Source: Miscanthus floridulus
Lineage: Eukaryota > Streptophyta > Magnoliopsida > Poales > Poaceae
Assembly (NCBI RefSeq): GCF_019320115.1
Contig: NC_089588.1
Coordinates: 120,711,707 to 120,775,706, forward strand
DNA length: 64,000 bases
Reading direction: 5' to 3'
The notes under the pieces were generated by a model that worked only from the letters and a program-made list of their open reading frames with translations, was not told the origin of the DNA and ran no database searches. A program made the translations under genes and the position numbers. Of this stretch, positions 21,958-34,387 are shown piece after piece. How positions within the stretch are numbered: the stretch's first letter is position 1; each line of letters opens with the position of its first letter.

Positions 21958-24900
21958 ATGTCGCGGACAACAGACAGTGTAGCTCGATGCCCCAAGCATG
22001 ATGAGCAGCCAACCCTTGAGGAGCAAGCACTAGAGGACCAGCTTACTCAGGAACAGTTTGATAACGAGGTAGAAAAGGATCTAGAAGTGATGCTTACTCA
22101 GGAGGAGTGTGACGAGGAGGAAGGCCCCGAAGGAGAGGCTGCTGAAGGCGAAGAAGAAGAGGATGATGAGTCAGAAGAGGGATATGAAAGTCCCGAGGAT
22201 CCTTTCCCACCTGAAGCAAGAAGGAGGCCAACGGAGGAAGATTTCGACAAGGATTTTGACCCAAACGAGGAGGTAGGGAAGAAGCCTTAGCATGTAAATT
22301 TTGCTAAAGCTTTGGCTATGTTACCTCTGATAACACTTTGACCTGTCCTATATACAGGTCCCTCCTGAAACTCAGAAAAGACAACGTCGACGTCCGCGAC
22401 ATCTCGCTGGACAAGACGGAGTAGAGGAAAGGAGAGCAGAGGCAACAACCACAGAGATGGATCACGATGGCTCTGCTCAACAAACTCAAGACACAACCAT
22501 GACTACCAAGCCTAAGAGGAAACGAGGGGATAGAAAAGGAAATCTATATCCAGATAAGGCTTGCTATGTGATAACGGAGGTTGGGCCAGTAGGAGAGATC
22601 CTTGAGCCAAAGGAATTAAGAGGACGATTCCGTAATGCGACCGGGGCCCTAGTAAGAGATAAATTGAACCCAGCAATCCCTAACTAGAAAGAGGTACCAG
22701 AGAACATAAAGAATGCACTATGGGATAGGCATCTAAAGGTCAATTTTAGATTTCCGGAGGGTAAGCACGAATTGGTAAAAAAAATACTATCAGGATGATG
22801 GGAGAGTCATTTCGACGTTGGAGGTCGGAGCTCAACACGAAGTATATCCAAAAGGGGTTAACTCCCTTCAACGAGTTTGGCAAAATAACTCCTAGTCAAT
22901 GGGAGGAGCTTGTGGCTCAGAAGACTTCAGCGGAGGCATTGGAGCTTAGTGCCCGTAACACCGAGCTGGCGAAGAGGAACAAACACCACCATCATCTAGG
23001 CCCCGGTGGCTACTATGCCAAGGAAGAGCAATTTAGGAAGATGGATGAAGAGGCCGCAGCTGCTGGGAATATCGATGTGACGAACTTGAAGGTATGCTCA
23101 AGGAACTGGATATACGCGAGGAGTACAAAACCATCCGGCAGTAATCTTAAGTTTGATAAGCCGGAGACCCAAGAGGCAGTATCAAGGATACTGAAATATG
23201 CTGAAGACAAAGAGACAGGCTCATTCAATCCTTCTAGAGAGAGGGACGAGCTTAGCCTTGGCTTGGGAAACAAGGAGCACACAGGCCGCACCAGGGGGCT
23301 AGGGAAAAGGATGACCTGGAAGCAAGGATTCGAAGAGGACAGGCACATGTACAAGAAACATGGCCGAGACCGGGAGACTAGTCTTGAGCTCCAAGTGAAG
23401 GCTCTAGTTGCGAAGGCGCTGGAGGAGCAAGGAATGTCTACGGAGCCACGTATATTAGTGACGCCACCGGGAGAACTGGCATTAGCTGACATCCCTCCGA
23501 AAGTTCCTAGCAGCCAAGGTTCCACTGCAGCCACAAGCCCAGTCGATCTCATACGGGAACCTACTAGTTGCACCTTGGTGTTTCTCAGCGGCCGGCAGAA
23601 CCCTGTGATGGAGGTGGCAACGGTGTGGCACATCCTCCAGGTGGCTTACACCACAATAATAAGATACCGCCGGACCACACTAGGGTCGAGGTGCATACAG
23701 TGAAGCCCGAGTTCATGCAGTGGAGGATAGACTACGCAACTCCCGAGGGGCTGGTGTTACTCGGAGACGTTATGGGGCAGTTCATCCTTTGGCACAAACG
23801 GGACATTATATTGACTGCTTCTTCGCCGCCTCTCCCTCTCCCAAATTTGGAGCGAGTTGTTGAGGACGGGGAGATATTTTCACCGTCTCGTGACCCCCAC
23901 ATTCCTGAGATGCCACATTCTTCCCCGCCTCCTATCGAGCATGTGCCTGATGAGATGCCACAACCTTCTCCAGCTTGTACCGGGCAAGTGCATCATGAGA
24001 TGCCACAGTCTTCTCAACAAGCACAACCGATACATGAACAACGAGTGCCTCCTGAAGAAGGTGATGCACAACAAGATGAGGACGTGCCTGAATGGGAACT
24101 CCGAAAGAAGATTCCAATCAACATAAGGCCAGTTTATGTTCCGATCAAAGACGTCTCGTCGGTGTCCAAGTGGTATTCCCATGATCAGTTCAAGCCTGAA
24201 AACCAAGTTAAAAAAAGTCCCATCACGGGGTTCTGAGGAGGCCATCAGTAGCAAACTCCACCAAATTGCAAAGCAGTATCCAAATGTTGATGCCATCGAA
24301 TGGTCAAAGGATTGCCCGAAAAAATATGAAAGAGGCAAGCCCTTCCTACCAAACCGGGACATCCAGCGCCTACCACTTGGAATGAGAAGGTTCCATGATT
24401 GGTACTTGCGTGTTCTCCCAACGAGCATAGATATCATACAAGCATGCTTTCCCACCGGCACATTTGGAAGCCCAGCCAGGAAAATTGTCTTTGACTTCAA
24501 TGACATGCACACATGCTTTCACCTAGGAGAAATGGAGATGAATCTAATTCGCACATGGTGCCTGTAAGTCCTTGTCCTCCCGATATGATATGAATGTAAT
24601 CTTTGAATTATGTTGTAACTAACCCACGCCGTGATTTGTAGAATGCAAGTGCACATTGTCAAACAAATGCCAAGTGTGAAAGCCGGGTATGTAGACCCTC
24701 AAGCTATAGCCCAAACAAATTTTAATTACCCTAAACGGTGGACACTGGATGCCAAAGAGCTAGCAGCTACAAAGACTCTTCGGGAGAAAGAGCGCATCCG
24801 TAGTGCGAAGCTAAGGGAAGAGTCCCTTAAGGTTGCGGCATACATTGCCTTGGCTTTCAAAAATCTCCAACACCACTCTACTATATGGCTACCATACAAC

Positions 24901-25754
24901 TTCGAGTAAGCTCAACTCTATACTTAAAGCTTTGTTCGATATATTTCATTCGATGCAAAAGGGCTTATCTAGTTCTATGATTAAATCCATGCAGCAACAA
25001 CTGGATTTGTATAGCCGTCGATGTCGGGAGGAGCATGGCATGGGTCTTTGATTCATTAGATAAGGACACGGTGACATAGAAAGACTTCATATCGATTCTC
25101 AAGACGTATACATATCGACAATCCTCATTAGCTTATATGTTTGTATACATACTTGTAACGTTCACTTTTGGATACTAACAAGTTGTATTTGCTAAAATAA
25201 TTCGAACAGGGCATTTAGGTTCTATGTCACTAATCATCATGGAAGGCATGATCCAGCAAGGAAGGAAAAGCTGGCTATAAAAACACTATGTGCGATAAGT
25301 GTAACTAAACATTTACATGGCTGTACTTCGTTACATGGCTGTCAAAAGCATTACTAAACATTTTCATATGCAAAACACACAGTGCCCCAAGCAGAAGCCT
25401 GGGAGTGTACATTGTAGATACTATATATGTTCTATGATGGGTAACACCGGTGCCTACAGGAGACACCCCTTAAGGGTAAGTTTGAACCTCTTCACCTATA
25501 GTATAAAAAATTCATAAATGGTATGAAATACTAAACCGAAACTTGTTTTCTTGTAGTGGAGAGAAGAGAAAGGAATGAAAAGAGACCCATACAAGGATGA
25601 CCAACTCTTAGAGCTCGTCGGCGACCTTTGCAACTTCATATTGGACCAGATTGTACACGTCAGAGGCGCCTACCATGACCGAGAGTCTGAGTTAGGTACA
25701 AATCCTCAGTACCAACACCTTCGTGAGACAGAAAGGCTAGCTCTAGGACGTTGA
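21958..25754 (+). pseudogene. CACTA second gene, transposase_24-like with degraded Ulp1-like end
   Basis: Exons, in order: an acidic Asp/Glu-rich exon (21958-22290); a Lys/Arg-rich exon (from about 22358) ending at an in-frame TAG (22685-22687); and the transposase_24/Ptta region (22795-23600) with the family phrase EHTGRTRGLG near 23276. A region with LVLLGDVMGQFILW follows, then Pro-rich repeats with E-M-P-x-S. The exon at 24136-24567 ends at a GTAAGT donor. The exon starting at 24642 ends near 24908. Later short exons include a Ulp1/C48-like block HCRYYIC (about 25412) and a terminal exon to TGA 25752. The frame also slips at an eight-A run (22777-22784), where one extra A would restore it. 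Related genes encode a DNA-binding partner of TNP2. The exon joins are partly inferred. Confidence 0.7.
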
Positions 25755-26341
25755 TAACAATGTGTATGGAATTTGTATATTTAATGATGGATTGTATATA
25801 TTCATGTGAAATGGACTTGTAATTGTAGTTTATAGAATACTCTTATGTTTGTAGTCGCGGTCGCGGGGTGTTCGGCAATGCGAACGCTGGTCACGGGGCG
25901 TTCGGCAACGCGAACGCGGTTCGGAACGTTGGTTGTGGGACGTTCGGCAAAGCGATTTTGAATTGAAAATTTGATTTTTTTTTGCGGGAAAACATACTGT
26001 AGGGGCAGTTCTAGATTGAACCGCCCCTACAAATACCCGTTGGTAGGGGCGGCTGGTACTACAGCCGCCCCTACAAATCGATTTGTAGGGGCGGCTGGTG
26101 TTTCTAGCCGCCCCCTACAAATTGATTTTTAGGGGCGGCTGGTAATAAGAGCCGCCCCTACAAATAGATTTGTAGGGGCGGCTGGAAACACCAGCCGCCC
26201 CTACAAATCGATTTGTAGGGGCGGCCTGGGAACCGCCCCTACAAATGCATGATTTGTAGAGACCCTTGCGTAGGGGCGGCTGGGTAAACCGCCCCTACAA
26301 ATGGTCTACAACCACCCCTAGAAATGCTTTTTGACGTAGTG
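25755..26341 (+). repeat. Element A 3' subterminal array
   Basis: After a GC-rich stretch of gttcggcaa(c/a)gcgaac repeats (25855-25950), about a dozen GCCGCCCCTACAAAT copies in both orientations occupy 25995-26330. They run up to the terminal GACGTAGTG. Unlike the 5' and internal arrays, no TATA box directed at a gene follows. Confidence 0.8.
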
Positions 26342-26508
26342 ACTCAGGGGTTATCGTCTTGATTCCCAATTTTGCTTAGGTAAAATTTAATCTTTGCTTT
26401 TCATCTTTTTGTAAAAAATTATTGTCTACTTCCATAGCTATTTGCTAACATCAAAAATAATAAATTGTTTAATTATTTGGTAATATGTGTTTTAATATTT
26501 ATGCAGAT

Positions 26509-28957
26509 ATGAAGAGAAACTTGGATATTGCATCTCTTTTTCAAAAGCACACAGCAAAGAAGGCGGCGGCGGCTACTGCTACATCTAATCATTTCCCTGA
26601 TCCGGTTGAACCTTCTAATTGTTCACCTGATCCAGTTGAACCAGTGGTGGAAGAGCATAATCATGAGAGAGTAATTGAGGAAATTGGAAATCCTATGCCA
26701 CCGCCATAGCCCCAGCCACAGCCACCGCCGTCTTCGCTGCCACCAGTTTATGACATCAATCACCTTCCACATGATCTAGGTGAAAGACATCCCATTCTAA
26801 GTTATCCGGTTAATGATCAAGATATAATTCGAAGAGCATATATTATTAAAGGTCCATTCAAACCTTTTGCACATGATTTCCAAAAAGAAGGATTTCAGGC
26901 AAGGATCGGGGATTCAATTATTGTTGGATGTACAATCATGATTGGCTTGAGTATAGTATTAAGAAGAATGTTGTGTTTTGCTTTATATGCTACTTTTTCA
27001 AGAAGGGTACTAGGTCAGACAAATTTACTGTTGATGGAAGAATTGGAACATAGAAGAGAAAGCACTTCTCAAACATGTGGGTTCTAAGGCACATATTGTA
27101 GCTCAAGAGAGATACATTGGCTTTAAAAATCCCAAGGTTGCAAATGATTATAATATTGAGAAGTGAAGTGACGAGGATCTTCGTCTTTATAAGAAAAAGG
27201 TTGACTTATTCACTTAGGTGTATCAAGTTTCTTTTGCATCAAGGGTTGACATTTCGTGGACATGATGAAAGTGAAGAATCTAGCAACAGAGGGAACTTCA
27301 TTGAACTTTTGAAGTTTCTTGCCGGAAATAGTGAAGAAGGGGACAATGCTCCAGGTAACTGTACCTTAACTAGCTCAGACATACAAAAAGCAAATTATTC
27401 ATCGTTGTGCCATAGAAACTAGAAAGAAAATAATTGAAGAACTTGGTGATGAGCCCTATGCAATTTTAGCTGATGAGTCTAGTGATATATCACATAAAGA
27501 ACAACTAGCTCTTTGCTTGTGTTATGTTGATAAATTGGGGAGACCATGTGAGCATTTTATTGGAGTTGTTCATGTAGATGATACTACCTCTTTATCACAT
27601 AAGCATGCAATTGAAGCTTTACTTGTTAGTCATGGCTTGAGTATGACTCAAATGCGTGGGCAAGGATATGATGGGGCTAGCAACATGAAAGGAGATATTA
27701 AATGGTTGAAAACATTGATCATGCAAGAATCACCTTCTGCTTATTATATTCATTGTTTTGCTCATCAACTCCAATTGGTTGTTGTTGCTGTTGCCAAGGA
27801 AAATATTGATTGCAAGACTTTTTTTATCAAATATCTATATTGTTGAATATTATTGGAGTTTCTTGTAAGCGTTGTGACATGCTTAGAAATGCTAGGCTTG
27901 AGAATGTCAAGAAAGCACTTGATTGTGGTGAAATTGAATTTGGAACCGGATTACATCAAGAGATGGGTTTGCCTAGACCTGGAGATACTGATGGGGATCT
28001 CATTACAAAACGGTATGCAACATCATTACTATGTATGAAGCAATCCATGATGTACTGGTTGATCTTGGGGATGATCCTTCATATAAGGATGATTGGACCA
28101 AAATACATTTTGTGATTGGAGCGTTTGAGACCTTTGAGTTTGTTTTCTTTACACACTTAATGTACATTATTCTTGGATATACAAATGAGTTATCTGAGTG
28201 TTTGCAAAGAAGGGACCAATATATTCTTAATGCAATATCACTTGTTAATGTGGCAAAGACAAGAATGCAAGAATTGAGGTCTGATGGTTGGAAAAAATTT
28301 CTTGAGAGGGTCACTTCATTTTGCGATAAACATGGTGTTGAAGTTCCTGCTATGGATGATGATTATGTTCCTTATGGAAAATCAGCAAGGAAAGCTCGTG
28401 CCCAAAAGCAAACCAATGATGACTACTTCAGAAGAGAATTATATATTGATGTCATTGATCAAATAAGTCAAGAACTTGATAATCGATTTGACGAGATTAA
28501 TATGGAGTTGTTGTCTTGTATGTCGGCCTTCAGTCCTTCCAATTTATTTGCTTCTTTTGATGCACAGAAGCTATGTAGACTAGCTGAGTTCTACCCAAAG
28601 GAGTTCTCAAATAATAATTTGCTCAAACTTGAATTGTAGCTACATAATTATATTGATGACATGAGACAGGATGATAGCTTCAAAGGTCTAGACAATATTA
28701 TTGATCTCTCAGTTAAGCTTGTTCAAACAAAGAGGCACAAAGTGTATGATATGGTTTATTAGCTCCTCAAATTGGTATTGCTTCTACTTGTGGCAACGGC
28801 AAGGGTTGAAAGGGTATTTTTTGCAATGGTTTTAGTGAAAACAAAGTTAAGAAATAAGATGTGAGATAGTCTTTTAGATGATTGTCTAGTCATTGAGCGG
28901 GATATTTTCTTTGAAATTGATGAAGATGATATAATCAAGGCATTTATGTCCCTTTGA
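26509..28957 (+). pseudogene. hAT-type transposase with TTF-like domain, decayed
   Basis: The ATG follows a splice acceptor (gcag/atATG), so a 5' UTR intron begins near 26380. The start MKRNLDIASLFQK, then RRAYIIKGPFKPF and, in another frame, WLEYS, match plant transposases of the TTF-zinc-finger/hAT type. Further blocks are ILADESSD (27460), GQGYDGASNMKG (27659), YIHCFAHQLQL (27744) and a C-terminal dimerisation-like block with ARVERVF (about 28800). Breaks include TAG at 26707, a shift near 26900, TGA and a shift in an A-rich run near 27165-27200, a shift near 27830, TAG at 28637 and 28760, and TGA at 28868. It cannot make a full protein. Confidence 0.8.
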
Positions 28958-29241
28958 AAGCGTCGAATAAAATAGTCAGAAAAATAGCATTGTAAGTCTC
29001 CGGTTCTCTTTTATGCCTGTATTTCAATTATCGGTATGGCTTTTGAACTATTTATACTATATTTAGTGGATGGTTTAAACTTAATCTATGAATTTAAATC
29101 TTATTGTGTTACTTAGTGCATATATACCGAATCTCGTTGTCAATTTTACAATTATTATCGAATTGCTGAAATGGATTTACCGAACTGTATATGAAATTTT
29201 TTAGGCAGCATATCTTTAGACAAAATCCTAGATTCGCCACT
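28958..29241 (+). mobile_element. hAT 3' end
   Basis: The non-coding tail after the hAT frame ends cctagattcgccact at about 29241. This is the inverse of the (C/T)AGTGGCG start common in plant hAT elements. The matching left terminus was not located, so boundaries and the 8-bp duplication cannot be confirmed. Confidence 0.45.
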
Positions 29242-29244
29242 AGC

Positions 29245-30960
29245 AGTGTGGGCAGCGTGGGCTTGCGCGCATGGGGCCAGAGCGGCGTTCTCTTTCGTCC
29301 TGCTTGAACTTATTAGCCAAACATTTCAATTGGATTCTCACATTCTTCGCACATTAAACTTCAATTCTACTACCACTGCGATGAACAGCTGAGGCAGTCC
29401 AGTCGCAAAGAGTCTCAGGCTGGCGACTATCCCGATGTTTTTTTTTTTTCTAAATTCAGAATTCTACTACTACAGTGCGGCACGTCGCCGTTGGTTTTAT
29501 CCGCTCCTTATTTTTCAGTCATGGGCCGCCTTTGTTCTTTGCTGAATGTATATACTTTTGTTGCTCCAAATAACAATTATTTGTCAAATAAAACTATATA
29601 TCTTTTTTTTTCTGGGATACAAGTGATCAACGTCATAAACTACTGGGACACTTGTGTTATAGTATTATTCTAATTCTAATCTAAAAAAAAATCCTTTCAT
29701 TTAGAACATGTTCATTCATTTATTGGAACATTGTTCTTGTGATGTTGGAACATTTTCTCGTGAACCAAACCTTTTCATTTTCACCAAATTTTAACCTAAT
29801 GGAGTATTTTTCTTTCCTTTAGAAACTTTTCTTCTAAAAAATATTCGAAGATCATAAAGTAATGGAACATTTTTCTTCCATTTAGAAATTTTTTTATCAA
29901 CGTCATAAACTAATGGAACATTTCTTTCTTTCATTTAGAACCTTTTTAATCAACACGAAATTTTCGCCGGCGTTCCCAATGCGGCGCTATGAAGACTTTC
30001 TGAGGATTTTATCGGATTTGATTTCAAAAATCTTACTCAACGAGATCAGCTGGTGAACTAGCCTATGGGCCTGGCGGGCTATTCATGCAATTTTACAAGG
30101 CTTGTAACTAGCCTATGGGGCATTCTTTATATGGATCTAGCAAGCGTGATGCTACTCCAAAGGATGTAGAGACAGATGAGGGCTAAGAGATACAGAGGTA
30201 GCTGTCACTTTATTCAATACATGTATACTGAGAATAAACAATTTAAAATGCTTTGATTAAATAGTACCCATCTGTGTTATAGTGTTTAGTTAGAGGTAGG
30301 GGAAAACAAAATAAAGAAAAATATATTCTATAATCCTAGTATTTAGCCAATAAAAAATCCTTTACAAGATCTTGAAACTACCATGTTAATTAGAAAAGAA
30401 AATCACAGCATCGCTCTACACATTGATAAATCACCACTAGTATTGTTATCTTAGTATTTCGATAAAAACAACTCTCCACGATAATACTCAAGGACTAAAA
30501 ATCTCCATAGAGTCATTAACAGAATTAAATTAATCCTACTTTGTAGGGTTTTCTTTAAATGGAGCAAATGCGAACCTATTATTACACCTTCTACAACCTT
30601 CTAGAAACCAGCAGAGCTCTAGGTGTTTCAAAGAAGATGAAGCTCTAGATGAAAACCAATAGAGATCCGACATTTGAAGTCGATGTGCATCTACACTACA
30701 TCAACGCAATTATAAAAAAAACAATCATGAAATTTTCAGGACCACCAAGGCACAAACACGATAAGCTAAAGGAGCCAGATCGATTTGACAAGTTTGCAAC
30801 AGCTTTAGTTTTAAGAGGGTTACTGTGAGTTTGATCCGATGCCCTCACCTGCCTCAGTTACAACTCTGCAAAACTGAACATTAAAAAGGATTTAGAGCTG
30901 CCTGAAACAGATGAAAATGGCACTCCTCTCGTTCGTTCGTTCGTTCCATAAGCTTTCCAC
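29245..30960. other. Intergenic, 3' side of the ALP1-like gene
   Basis: No gene is recognised. Imperfect repeats of atcaacgtcataaacta(a/c)tggaac and catttagaac occur at 29625-29945. The last ~80 bp probably include the 3' untranslated region of the minus-strand gene. Confidence 0.4.
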
Positions 30961-30964
30961 TTGG

Positions 30965-33435
30965 TCACCTGCTAATCAGGTGCTGGGACAGTTTGCCCCT
31001 CACCCTGACTCCATTCTCATCAGCTAACTGGCACACCTGCTGCCTGTACTTAGCGTCATGGTCGCTCGACCACGCCGGTGCCTCGTCCACGGCTGTCTCC
31101 TGAAGGTCTATGATTATGTTGTGCAGCAAGCAGCAGACATGGATTATCCGGGGCAGCTTATGCTTGTCCGGACGCCACATCTCACCCTGCAGGAACTTCC
31201 ATGTGTCCTTGAACATGGCCAGTGTCCTTGGAGCGACTGTTCTCGCTGCAGAGTGCCTACTGTTGAACTCAGCACTGGACTCTGTGAGGTCCTTCTCTTG
31301 GTAAGGTGTGAGCAGCCAGGGAAGAAGGGGGTAGCCGGAGTCGCCGATCAAGTATTCTCCGATCTCTGATCCATCTGATACCTTCAGCTTGCTGCCATTC
31401 AGCCGCTCACCTTTCTCGCAGAGCTTGAAAAGGCCAGAGCTGTGCAAAATGCTGGACTCTTTCATGCTTCCAGGCCACCCAGTCACGATGTCTGTAAACC
31501 TTGTATCCAAATCAACAACAGCTTGCAATACCATGCTGTAATTCTTCTCCTGATCGAGCCAGACCTTGCAGTTTGGCTCAGCTGATGAAAGGCACATTGT
31601 GATGTGTGTTGTATCCACAACGCCGCAGCAGTTTGGCAGACCATGGATCTTCTCAAACTTGGACTTGATCTTCTCCATTTCGCTGGAGTCTGGCCAGCGC
31701 AAGTGGTGGCTTGCTCGCTCCTCCATGGCCTCAATGAATCTCCAAGTTATCAGCGACACGGTTGAGTGGTTCACTCCAACAGAGGATCCTACAGTCACCA
31801 GTGACCCACCAGAGTTCAGCCTCCGTAGAGCAATGGCCACTCGATCTTCCAAACACAGCATTGTGCCATCAAGAAAGGTATAGCTGCTGGACCTCACCAT
31901 CATTTCATCTTTCACCAAGTCGCAGACATAGTCGAAAGCTCTTCTTGGCATTTTGAATACAGACTCGAATCTGTGTGCATCCTCGATAGAAGATAAGGTT
32001 CCTAAGGAAACATAAGACTAATTATAACTTCCATAACTACTAAGCAGTAAGCAAGAGCTCTCATGTAATGAGTTAAAAAGATGCCACAGAAATCACAAAT
32101 GAATTACACTAGAGCATTCTATCTAGCATTATTAAACTTAACAGCAAGGTATTTGTCTGGTACAGACCAAACTCCAATCTACATAATTTCCATCAATGAC
32201 ACAGTAACCTCTAACCTGTGATATTTACAATCATGCCAGAGTGCACCAATTCAGAAAGTTATTATCAGCAAAATAGGCATAACAAACCTTACAATTCATA
32301 ATTGCTAAGTAGTTCAATGTTGAGTAGTAAAGCACCAAAGGAAAACAGTAATATTGAAACCGCCTCAGTTATCTATGTGACACGTATAAATAAAAAATGT
32401 TCCTTTTAAATACTTGTTTGAGGTGATACGCAGTAAAACTGGGACGATTAGCTTATGAACAATACTCCTAGTTCAGAAATAAGTTTTGGGGTTGATTGTG
32501 TTTAAATAGGAGGTCATCTCCTAATTCCTGAAAGATTCGCAGGAAGAGCATCACTACCCTTTACGTACAACTTCGAGCATGCTCTATTTCTGCTTCACCA
32601 AATGAGGATTTGAGAAGTCCTTCAACCTCTGAGAAATTAATTGCAACAAAAATGAAGTCCAATGTACTATGCAAAAATAGAATGATTGATATAGGTGCTG
32701 CTACAAGTACAAGGCTGAATCGCATGGCAAACTCAATCACAAAGCTAATACCCCGTGCTTAGAGAGCAAGAAAATAGCTATCATATCCATAGGTTGTAGC
32801 TATCAGTCCTATGGACTGATCAAGACCATTGCCATAGTCAAACCACAGAACTGAAGGTGTGTCAATTTCAGACCATCTGCAATTTTAGCCATTCAGCTAA
32901 AACTGAACTTTTCAATCCTGCCAGCATAGTAATCACAACACGGATACAGAATCCAGTGCTCTGTTGTTGGCAACCTAGTTCAATTCGAAAACGGAATCAC
33001 ACCTAAAACTGGAATGTTCACTGTGCACAACTAAAGCTGAACACGACTCAGGCCAGCGGCATTGCTCCAACTCCAGCATTACCACCACACTAATCACGCC
33101 TACTCCCTACCACGATCGACAAAAACCGCAAGATTAACGGCGCAATTCCTCCCTGACGCGACACAGATCTACCAATCGCCGCCGGACGCCCGAGGAGCAA
33201 GCACCGCACCAATCGGAAACAAATCTTAACGGAGACAGGCGCACGGCCACCAGCCAGCACAGGAGGCAAGCAGAGACCGACGAGGGGAGGGAGACGCACC
33301 TGACATCCGCATGCAGAAGGCGTCCCACCAGTCGCCAGGCGGCTCGCCGGAGGCGGCAGCCGCCATTGCTGCCGCGGCCGCCATCTTCTCCAACGCCGCC
33401 TTCCGCCGGCGCTTGGCCCCGCGCAGCGGCGGCAT
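30965..33435 (-). CDS. ALP1-like domesticated PIF/Harbinger nuclease
   Basis: Two exons, complement(30965-32001) and complement(33300-33435), join in frame across a GT-AG intron of 1,298 bp to give 390 residues with no internal stop. A basic GAKRRRK start is followed by FESVFKMPRRAFDYV, an HTH-like stretch near residues 108-135 and the DDE_4 nuclease fold with GVVDTTHI (Asp175) and LIGDSGYP (Asp266). The third acidic residue of active Harbinger nucleases is replaced: the usual VVER reads VAPR (about residues 301-304), so cutting activity is unlikely. Arabidopsis ALP1 is such a protein and associates with PRC2. A role in chromatin control is inferred by family. The exon/intron form and intact frame argue for a host gene rather than a live transposon; no TIRs flank it. 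Confidence 0.85.
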
Positions 33436-33758
33436 GGCGCTGGCTAGTGAGGAATCGGGAGGAGCGACCCGGAGGCACGCAGGTACGGGATGAATCAGGA
33501 AGCCGGGACGGCGGGCATGGACGGCGTGGCGCGGCCGCGGTGGCGTGGGGGACCCGGCGGCAGGCGGCGGAGGATGCAGCGCATGAGGAGTGCCGCTGGG
33601 AGGATAGACGTCGGCGCAAGTTCCTGCGCTGCGGATTGGGATGTTTGAGAGAGGAGGGGAAGTGAGAAGCGGCGGAGAGGGGGAGGAGGTGGAAGCACGG
33701 CGAGGTGGGGAGGGCGGAGAGGGAGAAGGGAGGAGCCTCTTTCTTGGTCGAGTTGGGG
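33436..33758 (-). promoter_or_regulatory. CT-rich 5' leader/proximal promoter of ALP1-like gene
   Basis: On the minus strand this is a C/T-rich, GC-rich stretch typical of grass 5' UTRs. It is cut off from its original upstream DNA by the Pack-MULE, which begins 333 bp before the ATG. No TATA box is obvious here, so transcription may now start in or beyond the transposon. Confidence 0.4.
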
Positions 33759-33767
33759 AGGCTTTTA

Positions 33768-33890
33768 CCTGTGTACCCTTCAAAAAGATGTCACACTCCT
33801 GCGTATCCCTTAAAAGTTGGTCGTCACCTACATGCTCTCGCTCGAACTTTTCTTTTCCCTCATGCCATTCCGTCGGCATTTGCTCCTAAC
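33768..33890. repeat. Pack-MULE left terminal inverted repeat
   Basis: Reads GAGGCTTTTACC..CCGTCGGCAT inward. On the minus strand it contains an ATG (33877-33879) whose frame stays open through the ALP1-like leader into its exon 1. Confidence 0.85.
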
Positions 33891-34387
33891 GGTGGGTAAC
33901 GGCTCTGGAGAATGACTCAATTGCCCTTGTGCTTGTATGGGCGTCTGAACTTTTTTGTTTCCCCTGTGCCATTGCCAGCCCAAACCTTCTCAAATAGTCA
34001 TGAACAGAACTGAACATTAATAAGGAAGCAAACTAGCACTGAACAATATAACTGGACCTACATAATTTTGTGCAGCACTAAATGTTCTCAAATAGTCATG
34101 CTATATATATTTACATGCGCCTGATTTTCACTCATCACTAGCTCTGACCGGACTCGATCTTCCTTGCTTGAGCAAGATGAGGCCAATACACTTAGCTGAG
34201 AGATCAAATGTTTTACCATACAAATTGCTCCAGCTAAATCACGCCCTCTGCCTCTATCAGATTTACACGCGTACTGCACTACCCAAGTGTCGATATCTCA
34301 TCACCACAAATTGAGTCCCCTAACCATCCTATTTCAGTTTACACAATTGGAGCACCAGAAACTTACAGAACATGTAACCAGCAATTC

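Larger units (their letters stand above)
12298..26341 (+). mobile_element. Autonomous-type CACTA element A, 14.0 kb, TSD ACT
   Basis: The element begins CACTACGTAGAAAA and ends TTTTTGACGTAGTG, its inverse with one mismatch. ACT triplets flank it at 12295-12297 and 26342-26344. Subterminal arrays of GCCGCCCCTACAAAT in both orientations occupy 12345-12610 and 25995-26330, and a third array lies inside at 17958-18080. It carries a TNP2-type transposase gene (13367-16867) and a second gene of the plant En/Spm transposase_24 type with a Ulp1-like end (21958-25754), both broken by stops. It is full-length but probably immobile on its own products. Confidence 0.92.

Noticed and set aside
30965..31951. 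Active PIF/Harbinger transposon at the ALP1-like gene
   Set aside because: No terminal repeats or TWA duplications flank it, the third acidic catalytic residue is replaced, and the gene has a proper spliced first exon.
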